From the NCBI RefSeq assembly GCF_002434505.1, contig NZ_DJKE01000005.1, positions 310,001-374,000 of the forward strand: 64,000 nt of DNA. The letters run 5' to 3'. The notes under the pieces are model-generated. The model worked only from the letters and a program-made list of their open reading frames with translations, did not search any database and was not told where the DNA came from. The position numbers and the translations under genes were made by a program. Of the stretch, positions 15,410-24,409 are shown piece by piece. This stretch comes from Brevundimonas sp. UBA6550. GTDB taxonomy: Bacteria > Pseudomonadota > Alphaproteobacteria > Caulobacterales > Caulobacteraceae. Each line of letters opens with the position of its first letter. The first letter of the stretch is position 1.

Positions 15410-16372
15410 ATGAAATCCCGTCTTCTCGCCGCCGTCGCGGCGCTTCTGTTCAGCGCGGCGGTCGCTGCGCCCGCCCTGGCGCAAGACGCCGGAACCCCTT
15501 CAACTGATCCGGACAGCGCCGCGCGAGCCCCTGCTCAAGCCGTGACGCCTTCGCGCATCAGAGGGCGAAACAACGAACCCCGCCGCGAGCGGGCGCCGGC
15601 CGCCCCGACGGCGGAGCAAATCCTGGCCGCCGCTCAGGAACAGATGGCCCTGACCACGACGGGCTGTCAGGTCAGCGAAGCCAAGCTGCTGGGCAAGACC
15701 GCGACGGGCACTACCGTCTATGAAGTCGCTTGCGGCGCCGCGCCCGGCTATATGCTGGAAACCAAGACGCCGCCCGAGGCTTCCAGCTGCCTCATCCTGG
15801 CCCACACCGCCGAGCAGCGCCGCGCCGCCGATCCGGCGGCCGACGTCGGCCCCCAATGCACCATCGCCGCCAACACCGACACGCAGAAATTCCTGCGCGA
15901 CTACGCCAAACAGGCGAGCGTTCCCTGCACCGTCGATCAGGCCAAGATTCTGGGCCAGTCGGGCGACGGCGCGATCGTCTATGAAATCGGCTGTTCGGAC
16001 GCCGCCGGCTACTGGATCAAGCAGGAAGCCGGCGCCTGGACCAAGACCCCGTGCATCCAGGTCCTGGCTGAAAACGGAAAGTGCGACTTCACCACCACCG
16101 CCGAGAACGCCGGCTATGTGAAGACGCTGCTGGCCGGTTCCGCCGCCGCGCCCTGCAACGTCACAGAGGCCCGGCTGATGGGCCGCAACGCCAACGGCGT
16201 CTTCTATGAAGCCAAGTGCGACGGCGCCGACGGCGTCATCGCCCGTGTGAACGCCGAAAACGTGGTGCAGCAGATCTACCCCTGCGCCACCGCCCAGCAG
16301 ATCGGCGGCGGCTGTAAGCTGACGACGGCCCCGGCCGCTGCGGCGCCCGCCCCCGCCGGCGGCCGCCCGTAA
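15410..16372 (+). CDS. Secreted protein with three four-Cys repeats
   Basis: A 320-residue protein with a signal peptide (cleavage near ALAQ, residue 25) and a disordered basic linker to about residue 80. Three repeats begin at Cys86, Cys173 and Cys249. Each has the pattern C-x-V-x-x-A/E-A-K/R-L/I-L/M-G-x-x-x-x-G...Y-E-x-x-C, and each holds four cysteines (86/108/127/150, 173/195/215/225, 249/270/292/302). The tail is Ala/Pro-rich. I do not recognise the family. Periplasmic or exported, probably disulfide-bonded; function unknown. Confidence 0.8.
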   Translation: MKSRLLAAVAALLFSAAVAAPALAQDAGTPSTDPDSAARAPAQAVTPSRIRGRNNEPRRERAPAAPTAEQILAAAQEQMALTTTGCQVSEAKLLGKTATGTTVYEVACGAAPGYMLETKTPPEASSCLILAHTAEQRRAADPAADVGPQCTIAANTDTQKFLRDYAKQASVPCTVDQAKILGQSGDGAIVYEIGCSDAAGYWIKQEAGAWTKTPCIQVLAENGKCDFTTTAENAGYVKTLLAGSAAAPCNVTEARLMGRNANGVFYEAKCDGADGVIARVNAENVVQQIYPCATAQQIGGGCKLTTAPAAAAPAPAGGRP

Positions 16373-16394
16373 GCGACGGTTCGATAAGGACAGG

Positions 16395-16430
16395 AAAGGC
16401 CGCCGGGCGATCCGGCGGCCTTTTTCTTTT
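16395..16430 (+). terminator. Intrinsic terminator
   Basis: A 9-bp GC stem (GGCCGCCGG, 16398-16406, with 16412-16420), loop GCGAT, then a T-rich tract from 16421. It lies 25 bases past the three-repeat protein gene and separates it from xth. Confidence 0.88.
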
Positions 16431-16477
16431 GAACGACGGTCTTTTCGGATCGCGAGACGCAGCCTAAGCCTTGGCCC

Positions 16478-17263
16478 ATGCGCATCGCCACCTGGAACGT
16501 GAACTCCGTCAACGCCCGCCTGCCCACCGTGCTGGCGTGGCTGGAGCAGGCCGCCCCCGACGTCGCCTGTTTCCAGGAGATCAAATGCGTGGACGAGAAG
16601 TTCCCTCGCGAAGCCTTCGAGAGCCTGGGCTACAATGTCGAAACCCACGGCCAGAAGAGCTACAACGGCGTCGCCCTGCTGTCGAAATATCCGCTGTCCG
16701 ATATCCGGCGGGGCCTCCCGGGCGACGAGGCCGACGAACAGGCCCGCTACATCGAGGCCCTGATCGAGGCGCCGCGCCCGATCCGCGTCGGCGCGATCTA
16801 TCTGCCCAACGGCAATCCCATCGGGACCGAGAAGTTCGCCTACAAGCTGGCTTGGTTCGACCGGCTGAACCGCCATGCGCAGGACCTGCTGACGTTGGAG
16901 GAGCCGCTGGCCCTCTGCGGCGATTACAACGTGATCCCCGAGGCCGAGGACGCCAAGACCCCCGCCGCCTGGACCGACGACGCCCTGTTCCAGCCCCAGA
17001 GCCGTCAGGCCTTCCGCGCGCTTAAGAACCTGGGCCTGGCCGACGCGCACGAGATCGGCGGCGAGCCGGCCGGAACCTTCACCTTCTGGGACTATCAGGC
17101 CGGCGCCTGGCAGCGCGATCACGGCATCCGCATCGACTTCGCCCTGCTGTCGCCCCAGGCCGCCGACCGCTTCCGGGGCGTCGAGACCCACCGCGACGCC
17201 CGCGACATGGAAAAGCCCAGCGACCACGTGCCTGTCGTGGTCGAACTGGATCTGGAGGCCTGA
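16478..17263 (+). CDS. xth: Exodeoxyribonuclease III
   Basis: A 261-residue AP endonuclease/exonuclease III of base-excision repair. All family motifs are present: TWNVNSVNAR, CFQEIKC (catalytic Glu), YLPNGNP, LCGDYNV (Asp/Asn), HGIRIDFALLS and PSDHVPV (catalytic Asp-His). Start ATG at 16478 gives the standard MRIATWNVNS N-terminus. The next gene follows after 5 bases. Confidence 0.95.
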   Translation: MRIATWNVNSVNARLPTVLAWLEQAAPDVACFQEIKCVDEKFPREAFESLGYNVETHGQKSYNGVALLSKYPLSDIRRGLPGDEADEQARYIEALIEAPRPIRVGAIYLPNGNPIGTEKFAYKLAWFDRLNRHAQDLLTLEEPLALCGDYNVIPEAEDAKTPAAWTDDALFQPQSRQAFRALKNLGLADAHEIGGEPAGTFTFWDYQAGAWQRDHGIRIDFALLSPQAADRFRGVETHRDARDMEKPSDHVPVVVELDLEA

Positions 17264-17268
17264 CGCCG

Positions 17269-17784
17269 ATGGCCGACGCCTTGCGGGTGGGTCTGCTGAT
17301 CGCCCTGGCGGCGGCCCTGCTGACGACCCTGGCCCTGGCGCTGTCGTGGTGGATGGAGCCGCCGCGCCGCCTGCGCCGCGCCATGCTCAAGGCCCTGGGC
17401 GCCACGCCCGAGGTTGAGGCCCTGTCGCCGGGCGAGGGGCGCGCCTGCGCCCTGAACTTCGACGTCGAACAGGTGGTGGTGCTGTGGGCCAACGGCGCCC
17501 ATGGCCTGGCCTACGCCTTCGACGAGGTCGAGGGCGGCGAGATCATCGTCGATGGCCATGTCGTGGCCCGCGTCCGACGCGGCGAGGCGCGCAAGTCGCT
17601 GGACGTCCTGGCGCCCGACGCCGAACAGGTGGTGCTGCGCCTGATGTTCGCCGACGCGCGCCATCCCGAGTTCGAACTGGCGCTATGGGACGCCGCCCTG
17701 CCCGTCCAGACCGGCTCGCCGGGCGAGGCCCTGCGGCTGGGCCGGCGCTGGCTGTCGCACATGGAGGCCCTGCTGAAGGGCTGA
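17269..17784 (+). CDS. Membrane-anchored hypothetical protein
   Basis: A 171-residue protein with one N-terminal membrane segment (about residues 7-28) and a soluble domain of alternating strands (EVEALSPGEGRACALNFDVEQ... EIIVDGHVVARVRRG). No family recognised. It starts 5 bases after xth and probably shares its transcript. Function unknown. Confidence 0.75.
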   Translation: MADALRVGLLIALAAALLTTLALALSWWMEPPRRLRRAMLKALGATPEVEALSPGEGRACALNFDVEQVVVLWANGAHGLAYAFDEVEGGEIIVDGHVVARVRRGEARKSLDVLAPDAEQVVLRLMFADARHPEFELALWDAALPVQTGSPGEALRLGRRWLSHMEALLKG

Positions 17785-17868
17785 TCCGCGACAGGGCCTT
17801 TCGGTCGCCGCGATGGGGCGGTAGAAGCCCCGCTCATTCCTACCGACGCCTTTATCAAGGAGGCCGCC

Positions 17869-18774
17869 TTGGCCCGCCTTTTCGACGCCTATGTCGTCGC
17901 CGACTGGACCGCCGCCGAAACCAGGAAGCTGGGCGACACCTCGCTGTGGATCGGCGTGGCCAAGCGCGACGTGCGTTTCCGCCTCTATACCGAGACCCAC
18001 AACGTCGCCACGCGCGCCGAGGGCGAGGCCCTGCTGGCCTCCATCCTGGCCGACCACCGGAAGCGCGGCGACCGCGTTCTGGTCGGGCTGGACTTCAACT
18101 TCGGCTATCCCGCCGGCACGGCCGCGCGGCTGAAGCTGGACGGGACGCCTTGGCAAGCGATGTGGAAATTCATCGCCGCCAACATCGTGGACAAGGCCGA
18201 CAACACCAACAACCGCTATCAGGTGGCGGCCAAGATGAACCGGCTGATGACCGACGAGGCCTGGCCCTTCTGGGGCGCGCCGGCCAAACAGGCGCAGCGC
18301 TGGCTGACCACGACCAAGCCGCCGGTTGGCGCCGGCGCCGACATCCCCGAGTTCCGCGCCACCGAGGACGCGGTTCGCAAGGGACGGCTTCAGCCCAAGA
18401 GCGTCTGGCAGATGCATGGCGCGGGCGCCGTGGGCGGCCAGACCCTGGTCGGCATTCCCGCCGTGCGCCGCCTGTTGGAAAGCCTGGGGCCGTCCGGCGC
18501 CGTCTGGCCGTTCGGCACCGGCTGGCGGGAACTGACGCCCGACGACGTCGAGCCGCTGTCCGCCCTGGTCGTGGAGGTCTGGCCCTCAATGTTCGCCGCC
18601 ACGCTGGAACCGGGCGAGTTCAAGGATCAGGCCCAGGTGCGCACCACCGCCGAGGCCCTGGCCCGCATGGACGACGCCGGCGACCTGGCCAGGGCCTTCG
18701 GCCCGCCCAAGACCGCCGCCCCAGACCTGATCGCCCAGGTCGAACAGGAAGAGGGCTGGATTCTCGGCGCCTGA
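17869..18774 (+). CDS. Conserved hypothetical protein (DUF429-like fold suspected)
   Basis: A 301-residue protein starting at a TTG (17869) placed ideally after AAGGAGG. Motifs YVVADWTAAE near the N-terminus and VLVGLDFNFGYPAGT (about residues 75-90) resemble the acidic strands of DUF429/RNase-H-like proteins. A segment GGQTLVGIPAVRRL and a C-terminal QVEQEEGWILG are also distinct. Similar proteins in Alphaproteobacteria carry inconsistent automatic names (cobalamin or molybdopterin-related) that I see no reason to trust. Function unknown. Confidence 0.75.
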   Translation: MARLFDAYVVADWTAAETRKLGDTSLWIGVAKRDVRFRLYTETHNVATRAEGEALLASILADHRKRGDRVLVGLDFNFGYPAGTAARLKLDGTPWQAMWKFIAANIVDKADNTNNRYQVAAKMNRLMTDEAWPFWGAPAKQAQRWLTTTKPPVGAGADIPEFRATEDAVRKGRLQPKSVWQMHGAGAVGGQTLVGIPAVRRLLESLGPSGAVWPFGTGWRELTPDDVEPLSALVVEVWPSMFAATLEPGEFKDQAQVRTTAEALARMDDAGDLARAFGPPKTAAPDLIAQVEQEEGWILGA

Positions 18775-18784
18775 GGGCCGCCCT

Positions 18785-20494
18785 CTATCCGATCAGCGCC
18801 CCCGCCGCCGCCCGGGCTTCGTCGGTGATGGCGGCGCCCGACAGCATCCGGGCGATCTCTTCGCGGCGATGATGGTCGTCCAGGGCGACGACCGTTGTTG
18901 TGGTCATGACGCCGGTTTCGGAGGCCGCATCGGCCTTCTTGACCTTCCAGTGGGCATGACCGCGCGCCGCGACCTGGGGGCTGTGGGTCACGACCAGCAC
19001 CTGGGCGCCGGTCGACAGCCGTTTCAGGCGCGATCCGACGGCCTCCGCCACCGCGCCGCCCACGCCCTGATCCACCTCGTCGAAGATCATGACCGGCTGG
19101 CGAACGTCTTCGCGGCTGGCCAGGGCCGCCTTCATGGCCAGGGCGAACCGCGCCAGTTCGCCCCCGGACGCGATGGCGTCCAGCGGGCCGAAGTCGGTTC
19201 CGGCGTTGGTGGCGATCTGGAACCGCACGGTCTCCAGCCCCTCCGGCCCGCGTCGTCCCTCGATCCGCTCCAGCGCCACGCGGAACCGCGCCCGCTCCAG
19301 CTTCAGCGGCGCCAGTTCGCCCATGACGGCGGCGGTCAGCCGATCGGCCGCCGCCTCGCGCGCCGAGGTCAGGAACTCGGCCGCCAGATCATAGGCTTCG
19401 GCCGCCTGCGCCGCCTCGCGGCCGGCGTTGGTCAGCGCCTCTTCGCCGTCCTCGATCAGCCGAAGTTGCTCGCGCAACCGGATGCGCAGCGTCGGCAGGG
19501 CGTCGACGCTGGTGTTCAGCTTTCGCGCCGCCGCGCGCAGGGCGAACAGCCGTTCCTCCGCCTTGTCCAGCCGACCGGGTTCGTAGTCGAAGGCGTCGGC
19601 GGCGGCGTCCACGGCCGCGATGGCCTCGGCCGCCTCGACCATGGTGCGGTCGATGGCCTCCACGGCGGCGGACAGTTTCAGAATGACCGGATGATCGCCC
19701 TCGGCCCCCGACTGCCCGGCCCGCTGGCGCGCGTGTTCGACGGCGCGAAGGGCCGAGCCCAGCTTCTGGCTCAGCTTGTCGCCGCCCAACTGGGTGCGGG
19801 CGTCGGCCAGATCGGCGATGGCCTTTTCCGCCGCGCCCAGCAGGGCGCGTTCTCCGGCCAGTTCGGTCTCCTCGTCGGCGCGCGGATCAAGCGCGTCCAG
19901 TTCCGACAGGTTCAGGCTGATCTCTTCCTGACGCGCGGCGGCGTCGGCGGCCTGGGCCTTCAACTCGGCCAGCTTGGCTTCGGCCGCCTTCAGCTTGATC
20001 GAGGCGGCGGCCACCGCCGACAACTGCGGCTGAAGCCCGCCATAGGCGTCCAGCGCCCCGCGATGGGTGCGCCAGTCCAGCAGGCCCACGGTCTCATGCT
20101 GGCCATGCACCTCGACCAGGGCGGCGCCGATCTCGCGCAGGGCCGTCACCCCGGCCGGCTGATCGTTGACATAGGCCCGGCTGCGGCCGTCCGCGCCCAG
20201 CACCCGGCGCAGGATCAGATCCTCGCCCGGCTGAACATCGAATCCCTTGTCGGCGATCAGGGCCAGAAGGTCGGGATCGTCGGGCGCGGAGAACACCGCC
20301 GTCGCCACCGCCTGTTTGGCGCCGTGCCGCACCAGTCCGGCATCGCCCCGCCCGCCCAGCGCCAGGCCCAGGGCGTCCAGAATGATCGACTTGCCCGCCC
20401 CCGTCTCGCCGGTCAGCACGGTCAAGCCGCTCTCGACCTCCAGATCGAGCACGTCCACCAGGACGACGTCGCGAATGGACAGGGCGGTCAGCAT
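18785..20494 (-). CDS. recN: DNA repair protein RecN
   Basis: A 569-residue SMC-like ATPase for double-strand break repair. Walker A GETGAGKS (residues 29-36), long central coiled coil (about residues 160-370) rich in Ala/Glu/Leu, and C-terminal Walker B region MIFDEVDQGVGG followed by HSPQVAARG. A LexA-box-like motif lies upstream at 20543-20557, in line with SOS control of recN elsewhere. Confidence 0.95.
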   Translation of the reverse strand: MLTALSIRDVVLVDVLDLEVESGLTVLTGETGAGKSIILDALGLALGGRGDAGLVRHGAKQAVATAVFSAPDDPDLLALIADKGFDVQPGEDLILRRVLGADGRSRAYVNDQPAGVTALREIGAALVEVHGQHETVGLLDWRTHRGALDAYGGLQPQLSAVAAASIKLKAAEAKLAELKAQAADAAARQEEISLNLSELDALDPRADEETELAGERALLGAAEKAIADLADARTQLGGDKLSQKLGSALRAVEHARQRAGQSGAEGDHPVILKLSAAVEAIDRTMVEAAEAIAAVDAAADAFDYEPGRLDKAEERLFALRAAARKLNTSVDALPTLRIRLREQLRLIEDGEEALTNAGREAAQAAEAYDLAAEFLTSAREAAADRLTAAVMGELAPLKLERARFRVALERIEGRRGPEGLETVRFQIATNAGTDFGPLDAIASGGELARFALAMKAALASREDVRQPVMIFDEVDQGVGGAVAEAVGSRLKRLSTGAQVLVVTHSPQVAARGHAHWKVKKADAASETGVMTTTTVVALDDHHRREEIARMLSGAAITDEARAAAGALIG

Positions 20495-20542
20495 GGGCGC
20501 ACGCGATTCGACATCGGCGCTATCCTAACGCGCCTGCTCAGA

Positions 20543-20557
20543 GAACAAATCAGGAAT
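20543..20557 (-). promoter_or_regulatory. LexA-box-like sequence upstream of recN
   Basis: Minus strand ATTC-CTGATTT-GTTC, matching the alphaproteobacterial SOS box GTTC-N7-GTTC at 7 of 8 fixed positions. It is 49 bases before the recN start and overlaps the brnA stop codon. Confidence 0.4.
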
Positions 20558-20847
20558 TACAGCCCCGATGCGCGACGAAGCGCGGCGTTGATGCCCGATT
20601 GCCATCCGGGCCCCTGCGCGCGCCAGTGTTCGATCACGTCGGCATCGATTCGAAGGGTGACCTGCGTCTTGGGGCTTTCCGACCTTGGTCTGCCGGGTGA
20701 GCGCTTGAACTGATCGATGACGTCGTGGGGCAGAACCTCCCGCGCGGGCCGAAGTTTGGCCGCGCGCTCCGCAGTCAGCTCCGGCGCATCATCGTCGTCG
20801 AGAAAAGGTTCAGTCGGCGCTTCCGATACGCCTTTGGTCTTCGACAT
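20557..20847 (-). CDS. brnA: BrnA family antitoxin
   Basis: A 96-residue antitoxin. The C-terminal ribbon-helix-helix region KTQVTLRIDADVIEHWRAQG followed by GWQSGINAALRRA is the BrnA signature. The N-terminal half is acidic and probably binds BrnT. The ATG at 20847 has GGGAG upstream and lies inside the 3' end of brnT, overlapping by 38 bases. BrnA proteins bind BrnT and repress their own promoter. Confidence 0.9.
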   Translation of the reverse strand: MSKTKGVSEAPTEPFLDDDDAPELTAERAAKLRPAREVLPHDVIDQFKRSPGRPRSESPKTQVTLRIDADVIEHWRAQGPGWQSGINAALRRASGL

Positions 20848-21094
20848 ATCTCTGCTCCCGGTCATTGGCCTTTCGCAGGCTTATCGCCCGCACGTTTCCG
20901 CCTCGAAGAGTGAACGCCAAAACGTGCAGCCGCTCGTCCAGTTCGCCATAGGCGATCCATCGGGGCTCCCCGTAATCGAAGCGATCATCCACCTCGACCA
21001 AGGCTTCATCCATCTGCATATCGCCTGCCCGCGAAAGGGAGACTCCATGCTTGGCGATATTGGCGGCGTCCTTGTCGGGGTCGAAGACGATCAT
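20810..21094 (-). CDS. brnT: BrnT family toxin (RNase)
   Basis: A 94-residue RelE-fold toxin: FDPDKDAANIAKHGVSL at the N-terminus, central DDRFDYGEPRWIAYG, and RAISLRKANDREQRYVED at the C-terminus. BrnT toxins cut RNA and stop translation. The ATG at 21094 immediately follows an 18-bp perfect palindrome, with no ribosome site, so translation may be leaderless. Confidence 0.92.
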   Translation of the reverse strand: MIVFDPDKDAANIAKHGVSLSRAGDMQMDEALVEVDDRFDYGEPRWIAYGELDERLHVLAFTLRGGNVRAISLRKANDREQRYVEDQRRIGSAD

Positions 21095-21111
21095 TTATGT
21101 AGCTACATAAA
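21094..21111. promoter_or_regulatory. Perfect palindrome, candidate BrnA operator and promoter
   Basis: TTTATGTAGCTACATAAA is a perfect 18-bp inverted repeat whose last base is the A of the brnT ATG. A TTGACG stands on the minus strand 17 bp upstream of TACATA inside the palindrome, giving a plausible -35/-10 pair. BrnA is known to autoregulate; assignment of this operator is inference. Confidence 0.65.
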
Positions 21112-21132
21112 CCCTGATCGTCAAGATCGACC

Positions 21133-21987
21133 TCAGCCCGGGATGAGGCGCTTCAGCCAGCTTTCGCGCTTGGCCTCGGGGGCCTTTTCGGGCGTCTGGC
21201 CGTTTTCGGTCAGCAGGGCGTAGGCTTCCGAATACCAAGGGCTGCCGGGATAGTTGTAGCCCAGGACCGCGCCGTTGCGGGTCGCCTCTTCCTTCAGGCC
21301 CAGCTGCAGGTTCACCTCGACCAGACGATAAAGGGCCTCGGGCGTGTGCGAGGTGCGTTGATAATCGGGGTTGGCGATCACCGCCTTGTAGCGGTTCAGG
21401 GCCGCCAGCGGCTGGTTGGCGCGCTGATAGTAGCGGCCGATGTTCATTTCCTTGCCGGCCAGTTGGTCGTTGACCATGTCGATCTTGACCGCGGCGTCCG
21501 AGGCGTAGGGCGTGCCGGGATAACGCCGCGCCACATCCTTCAGACCCGCCAGGGCGGCGGTGGCGTAGCCCTGGTCGCGGCCGACGTCGGTGATCTGTTC
21601 GAAGTTGCAGACCGCCTTCATGTAAAAGGCGTAGGCCGCCGACGGATTGCCGGGGAACAGCTGGATGAACCGGTCCGCCGCCGCGATGGCGTCGGCGTAG
21701 TTGTTGTTCTGGTAGTAGGCGTAGATCTGCATCAGGATCGAGCGACGCGCCCAGTCCGAATAGGGGTGCTGGCGTTCGACTTCCTGGAAATAGTCCACCG
21801 CGTCGGACCAGCGCCGCTGCTGCAGGCGGTCATAGCCGGTGTTGTAGAGCGCCTCGACGGGACGCTCCTCATAGGCCAGCTTGGGACGCTTTGCGCCCGA
21901 GCAGCCTGAAATCGTCACGGCGGCGAGCGCCGCGGCCATCAGCACCATGCCGGAACGGAACTTAGAAGCGGACAAGGACGACCCCAT
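21133..21987 (-). CDS. bamD: Outer membrane assembly lipoprotein BamD
   Basis: A 284-residue lipoprotein of the BAM complex. Lipobox ISGC with Cys29, then TPR units (ALYNTGYDRLQQRRWSDAV, DAIAAADRFIQLFPGNPSA) as in BamD/ComL. The ATG at 21987 is preferred over a TTG five codons upstream. Length is normal for alphaproteobacterial BamD. It inserts beta-barrel proteins such as the OmpW and TonB receptor encoded in this window. Confidence 0.93.
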   Translation of the reverse strand: MGSSLSASKFRSGMVLMAAALAAVTISGCSGAKRPKLAYEERPVEALYNTGYDRLQQRRWSDAVDYFQEVERQHPYSDWARRSILMQIYAYYQNNNYADAIAAADRFIQLFPGNPSAAYAFYMKAVCNFEQITDVGRDQGYATAALAGLKDVARRYPGTPYASDAAVKIDMVNDQLAGKEMNIGRYYQRANQPLAALNRYKAVIANPDYQRTSHTPEALYRLVEVNLQLGLKEEATRNGAVLGYNYPGSPWYSEAYALLTENGQTPEKAPEAKRESWLKRLIPG

Positions 21988-22181
21988 GACGTGTGAAGAC
22001 AACGGTCATAGGACCGCTTCCCCCGGAAACCAAGGCGGCGATCTCTAGCACCCGCGACCGAGCCGCGCCATGCCGAGGAAATCTCCGCATGTGACTTGCC
22101 CTGCCCGGCACCGCTGGTAAAGAGCGCGCCAACCGACCGCCGTTCATGGGGGGCGGATGACGGCGAAAGGATGACCGGCCG

Positions 22182-23117
22182 ATGAAGCTGCTCTCTGGCA
22201 ACTCCAACCGCGCACTGTCCCAGGCGATCGCCGACCACCTGGATGCGCCGCTGACCAAGGCCCAGGTCAAGCGGTTCGCCGACAACGAGGTCTTCGCCGT
22301 CATCGAGGAGAATGTGCGGGGCGAGGATGTCTTCATCCTGCAATCCACCTCCTACCCGGCCAACGACAATCTGATGGAACTGCTGATCATCACCGACGCC
22401 CTGGTGCGGGCCTCGGCGAAGCGGATCACGGCCGTCATGCCCTATTTCGGCTATGCCCGTCAGGACCGGAAGACCGGCGGCCGCACCCCGATCTCGGCCA
22501 AGCTGGTGGCCAATCTGATCACCCGCGCCGGCGCCGATCGGGTTCTGACCATGGACCTGCACGCGGGCCAGATTCAGGGCTTCTTCGACATTCCGACCGA
22601 CAATCTGGTCGCCACCCCGGTCCTGGCCCAGGACATCAAGGACCACTATCCGCGCGGCGACGACCTGATGATCGTCTCGCCCGACGTCGGCGGCGTGGTG
22701 CGCGCCCGGTCGCTGGCCAGCCGCCTGAACGCCGACCTCGCCATCGTCGACAAGCGCCGGGCCAGGGCGGGCGAGAGCGAAGTCATGAACATCATCGGCG
22801 ATGTCGAAGGCCGCCGATGCATCCTGTTCGACGACATCGTCGATTCGGGCGGCACCCTGGTCAACGCCGCCAAGGCCCTGATCGACCAGGGCGCGACCGA
22901 GGTCTCGGCCTATATCAGCCACGGCGTCCTGTCCGGCCCCGCCGTCCAGCGCATCACCGACGGCCCGCTGAAGGAACTGGTGATCACGGACTCCATCGAG
23001 CAACCCCACGAAGTTTTGAACTGCTCGAAAATCCGAACGGTTTCCGTGGCTCCGCTGATCGGAGAGGCTATCCGACGGATCGCCAACGAGGAATCGGTCT
23101 CCAAGCTGTTCGATTAA
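22182..23117 (+). CDS. prs: Ribose-phosphate pyrophosphokinase
   Basis: A 311-residue PRPP synthase. Motifs: [19 protein letters not shown], the flexible-loop and [11 protein letters not shown] segment (about residues 125-135) and the PRPP-binding [10 protein letters not shown] (about residues 216-225). It makes PRPP for purine, pyrimidine, His and Trp pathways. Full length, ATG start. Confidence 0.96.
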   Translation: MKLLSGNSNRALSQAIADHLDAPLTKAQVKRFADNEVFAVIEENVRGEDVFILQSTSYPANDNLMELLIITDALVRASAKRITAVMPYFGYARQDRKTGGRTPISAKLVANLITRAGADRVLTMDLHAGQIQGFFDIPTDNLVATPVLAQDIKDHYPRGDDLMIVSPDVGGVVRARSLASRLNADLAIVDKRRARAGESEVMNIIGDVEGRRCILFDDIVDSGGTLVNAAKALIDQGATEVSAYISHGVLSGPAVQRITDGPLKELVITDSIEQPHEVLNCSKIRTVSVAPLIGEAIRRIANEESVSKLFD

Positions 23118-23200
23118 CCCTCGGGTAACCATAAGGAACGCCTTATAAGCGCCCATAGTGTTGGCGCTTTTGCGCGCGTGATCGCCTTGAGGATGTTCCA

Positions 23201-24337
23201 ATGAAATCGGCCCCCCTGCGCCGCGGCGTCTCCGCCGTCGCCCTCGTCGCCGCCATGATACTCGCCAGCTGCGAGAGCGGACCCTCCAAGGCCGAGCTTG
23301 AGGCTCAACGCCTCGCGGCCGAACTGGCCGCCCGCCAGCCCCCGCCCATCTCGCTGAACCAGGGGGTGGCCGAGGCCGCCTCCATCTACGTCGCCTTCCT
23401 GCGCGAGGCCCGGACCATCCAGCCCGGCGGCTTCCCCGACCCGGAATCGATCCAGGCGGCGATCCGCAAGGGCGCCTCCTACGACGCCGAACAACTGTCT
23501 CGCGGCCTGATCGCCTATGGCGCCATCATCGCCATGCAGTCGCCGGAGTTCGTCGCCGGGGTGCGTCAGTACGCCATCGACCCGACCCAGCGTCAGCAGA
23601 TGGTGGCCCAGATCGTCGCCGATCCGGCCTACGCCGCCACCCTGCCCGGCGCCGACGCCGCCGCCGGCCTGATCGCCAGCACCATCGGCAAGGATTCGGT
23701 CGCCATGCGCGCCATCGCCGAGGGCATCGAACAGGACGCCTATACGATCCAGGGCCGCAGCGATCCGCGCCGCCGATGGGCGATCACGCCCATCGCCAAC
23801 CGCGAGGTCCGGCTGGAGGGGGCCAAACATCTGTCAGAGGTCAACATGCTGCCGTCGGCCGAGGAATCGGCCCAGCTGTTCGCCGCCGGCAACAGCGGAA
23901 CGGGCCTGGCGCTGGAAGCGTCGCGCAAGGGTCCCCCCTACACCCCCGCCGTCGTGCGTTCGCTGGCCATCGCCGCCCTGGGCGCCCTGGGCGCCGGTGG
24001 AGACGAGGCGCGGGTCAACACCGAGGCCCTGACGCGGGAACCCAACAGCGAGTTCTGCCTGAACATGTCCAAGCTGATGCTGTTCCAGTGCCTGGCCGCC
24101 TCGCGCCCCAGCTATGAGGACATCTTCTGCCTGGGCCGTCACGTGACGCGCGACCTGGCCACCTGCACCACCGAGGCGACGCAGATCACCACCATCATCG
24201 TCGGCGATCCGCAGGAAACCGGCGCCCCGGCCCGCACGCCCGTCGCCGCCGCTGCGCCGGCCCAGACATCGGCCCCGGCCGCGACCCCGGCCGTCGCCAC
24301 CACCCAATCGCTGAACACCGGCCCGACCACCCGCTAA
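23201..24337 (+). CDS. Conserved lipoprotein of unknown function
   Basis: A 378-residue protein with a lipoprotein signal (ILASC, Cys24). A mostly helical body follows, with an NSEFCLNMSKLMLFQCL segment near residue 285 and further Cys at the C-terminal side (IFCLGRH, LATCTTEA). The tail from about residue 345 is Ala/Pro/Thr-rich and disordered. No domain recognised. Probably anchored in the outer membrane; closed by a terminator at 24361-24396. Confidence 0.8.
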   Translation: MKSAPLRRGVSAVALVAAMILASCESGPSKAELEAQRLAAELAARQPPPISLNQGVAEAASIYVAFLREARTIQPGGFPDPESIQAAIRKGASYDAEQLSRGLIAYGAIIAMQSPEFVAGVRQYAIDPTQRQQMVAQIVADPAYAATLPGADAAAGLIASTIGKDSVAMRAIAEGIEQDAYTIQGRSDPRRRWAITPIANREVRLEGAKHLSEVNMLPSAEESAQLFAAGNSGTGLALEASRKGPPYTPAVVRSLAIAALGALGAGGDEARVNTEALTREPNSEFCLNMSKLMLFQCLAASRPSYEDIFCLGRHVTRDLATCTTEATQITTIIVGDPQETGAPARTPVAAAAPAQTSAPAATPAVATTQSLNTGPTTR

Positions 24338-24360
24338 GATCGCCTGATCCAGAACGACGA

Positions 24361-24396
24361 AAGGCCCGCCCCGAGCGATCGGAGCGGGCCTTTCTT
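24361..24396. terminator. Bidirectional intrinsic terminator
   Basis: AAGGCCCGC (24361-24369) pairs with GCGGGCCTT (24384-24392), with T-rich bases following on both strands. It separates the plus-strand lipoprotein gene from the converging aceA unit. Confidence 0.85.
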
Positions 24397-24409
24397 CATG
24401 CGCGACGAC

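Noticed and set aside
21939..23201. A 420-codon minus-strand frame opposite prs.
   Set aside because: Shadow of prs, which has all catalytic motifs on the plus strand.
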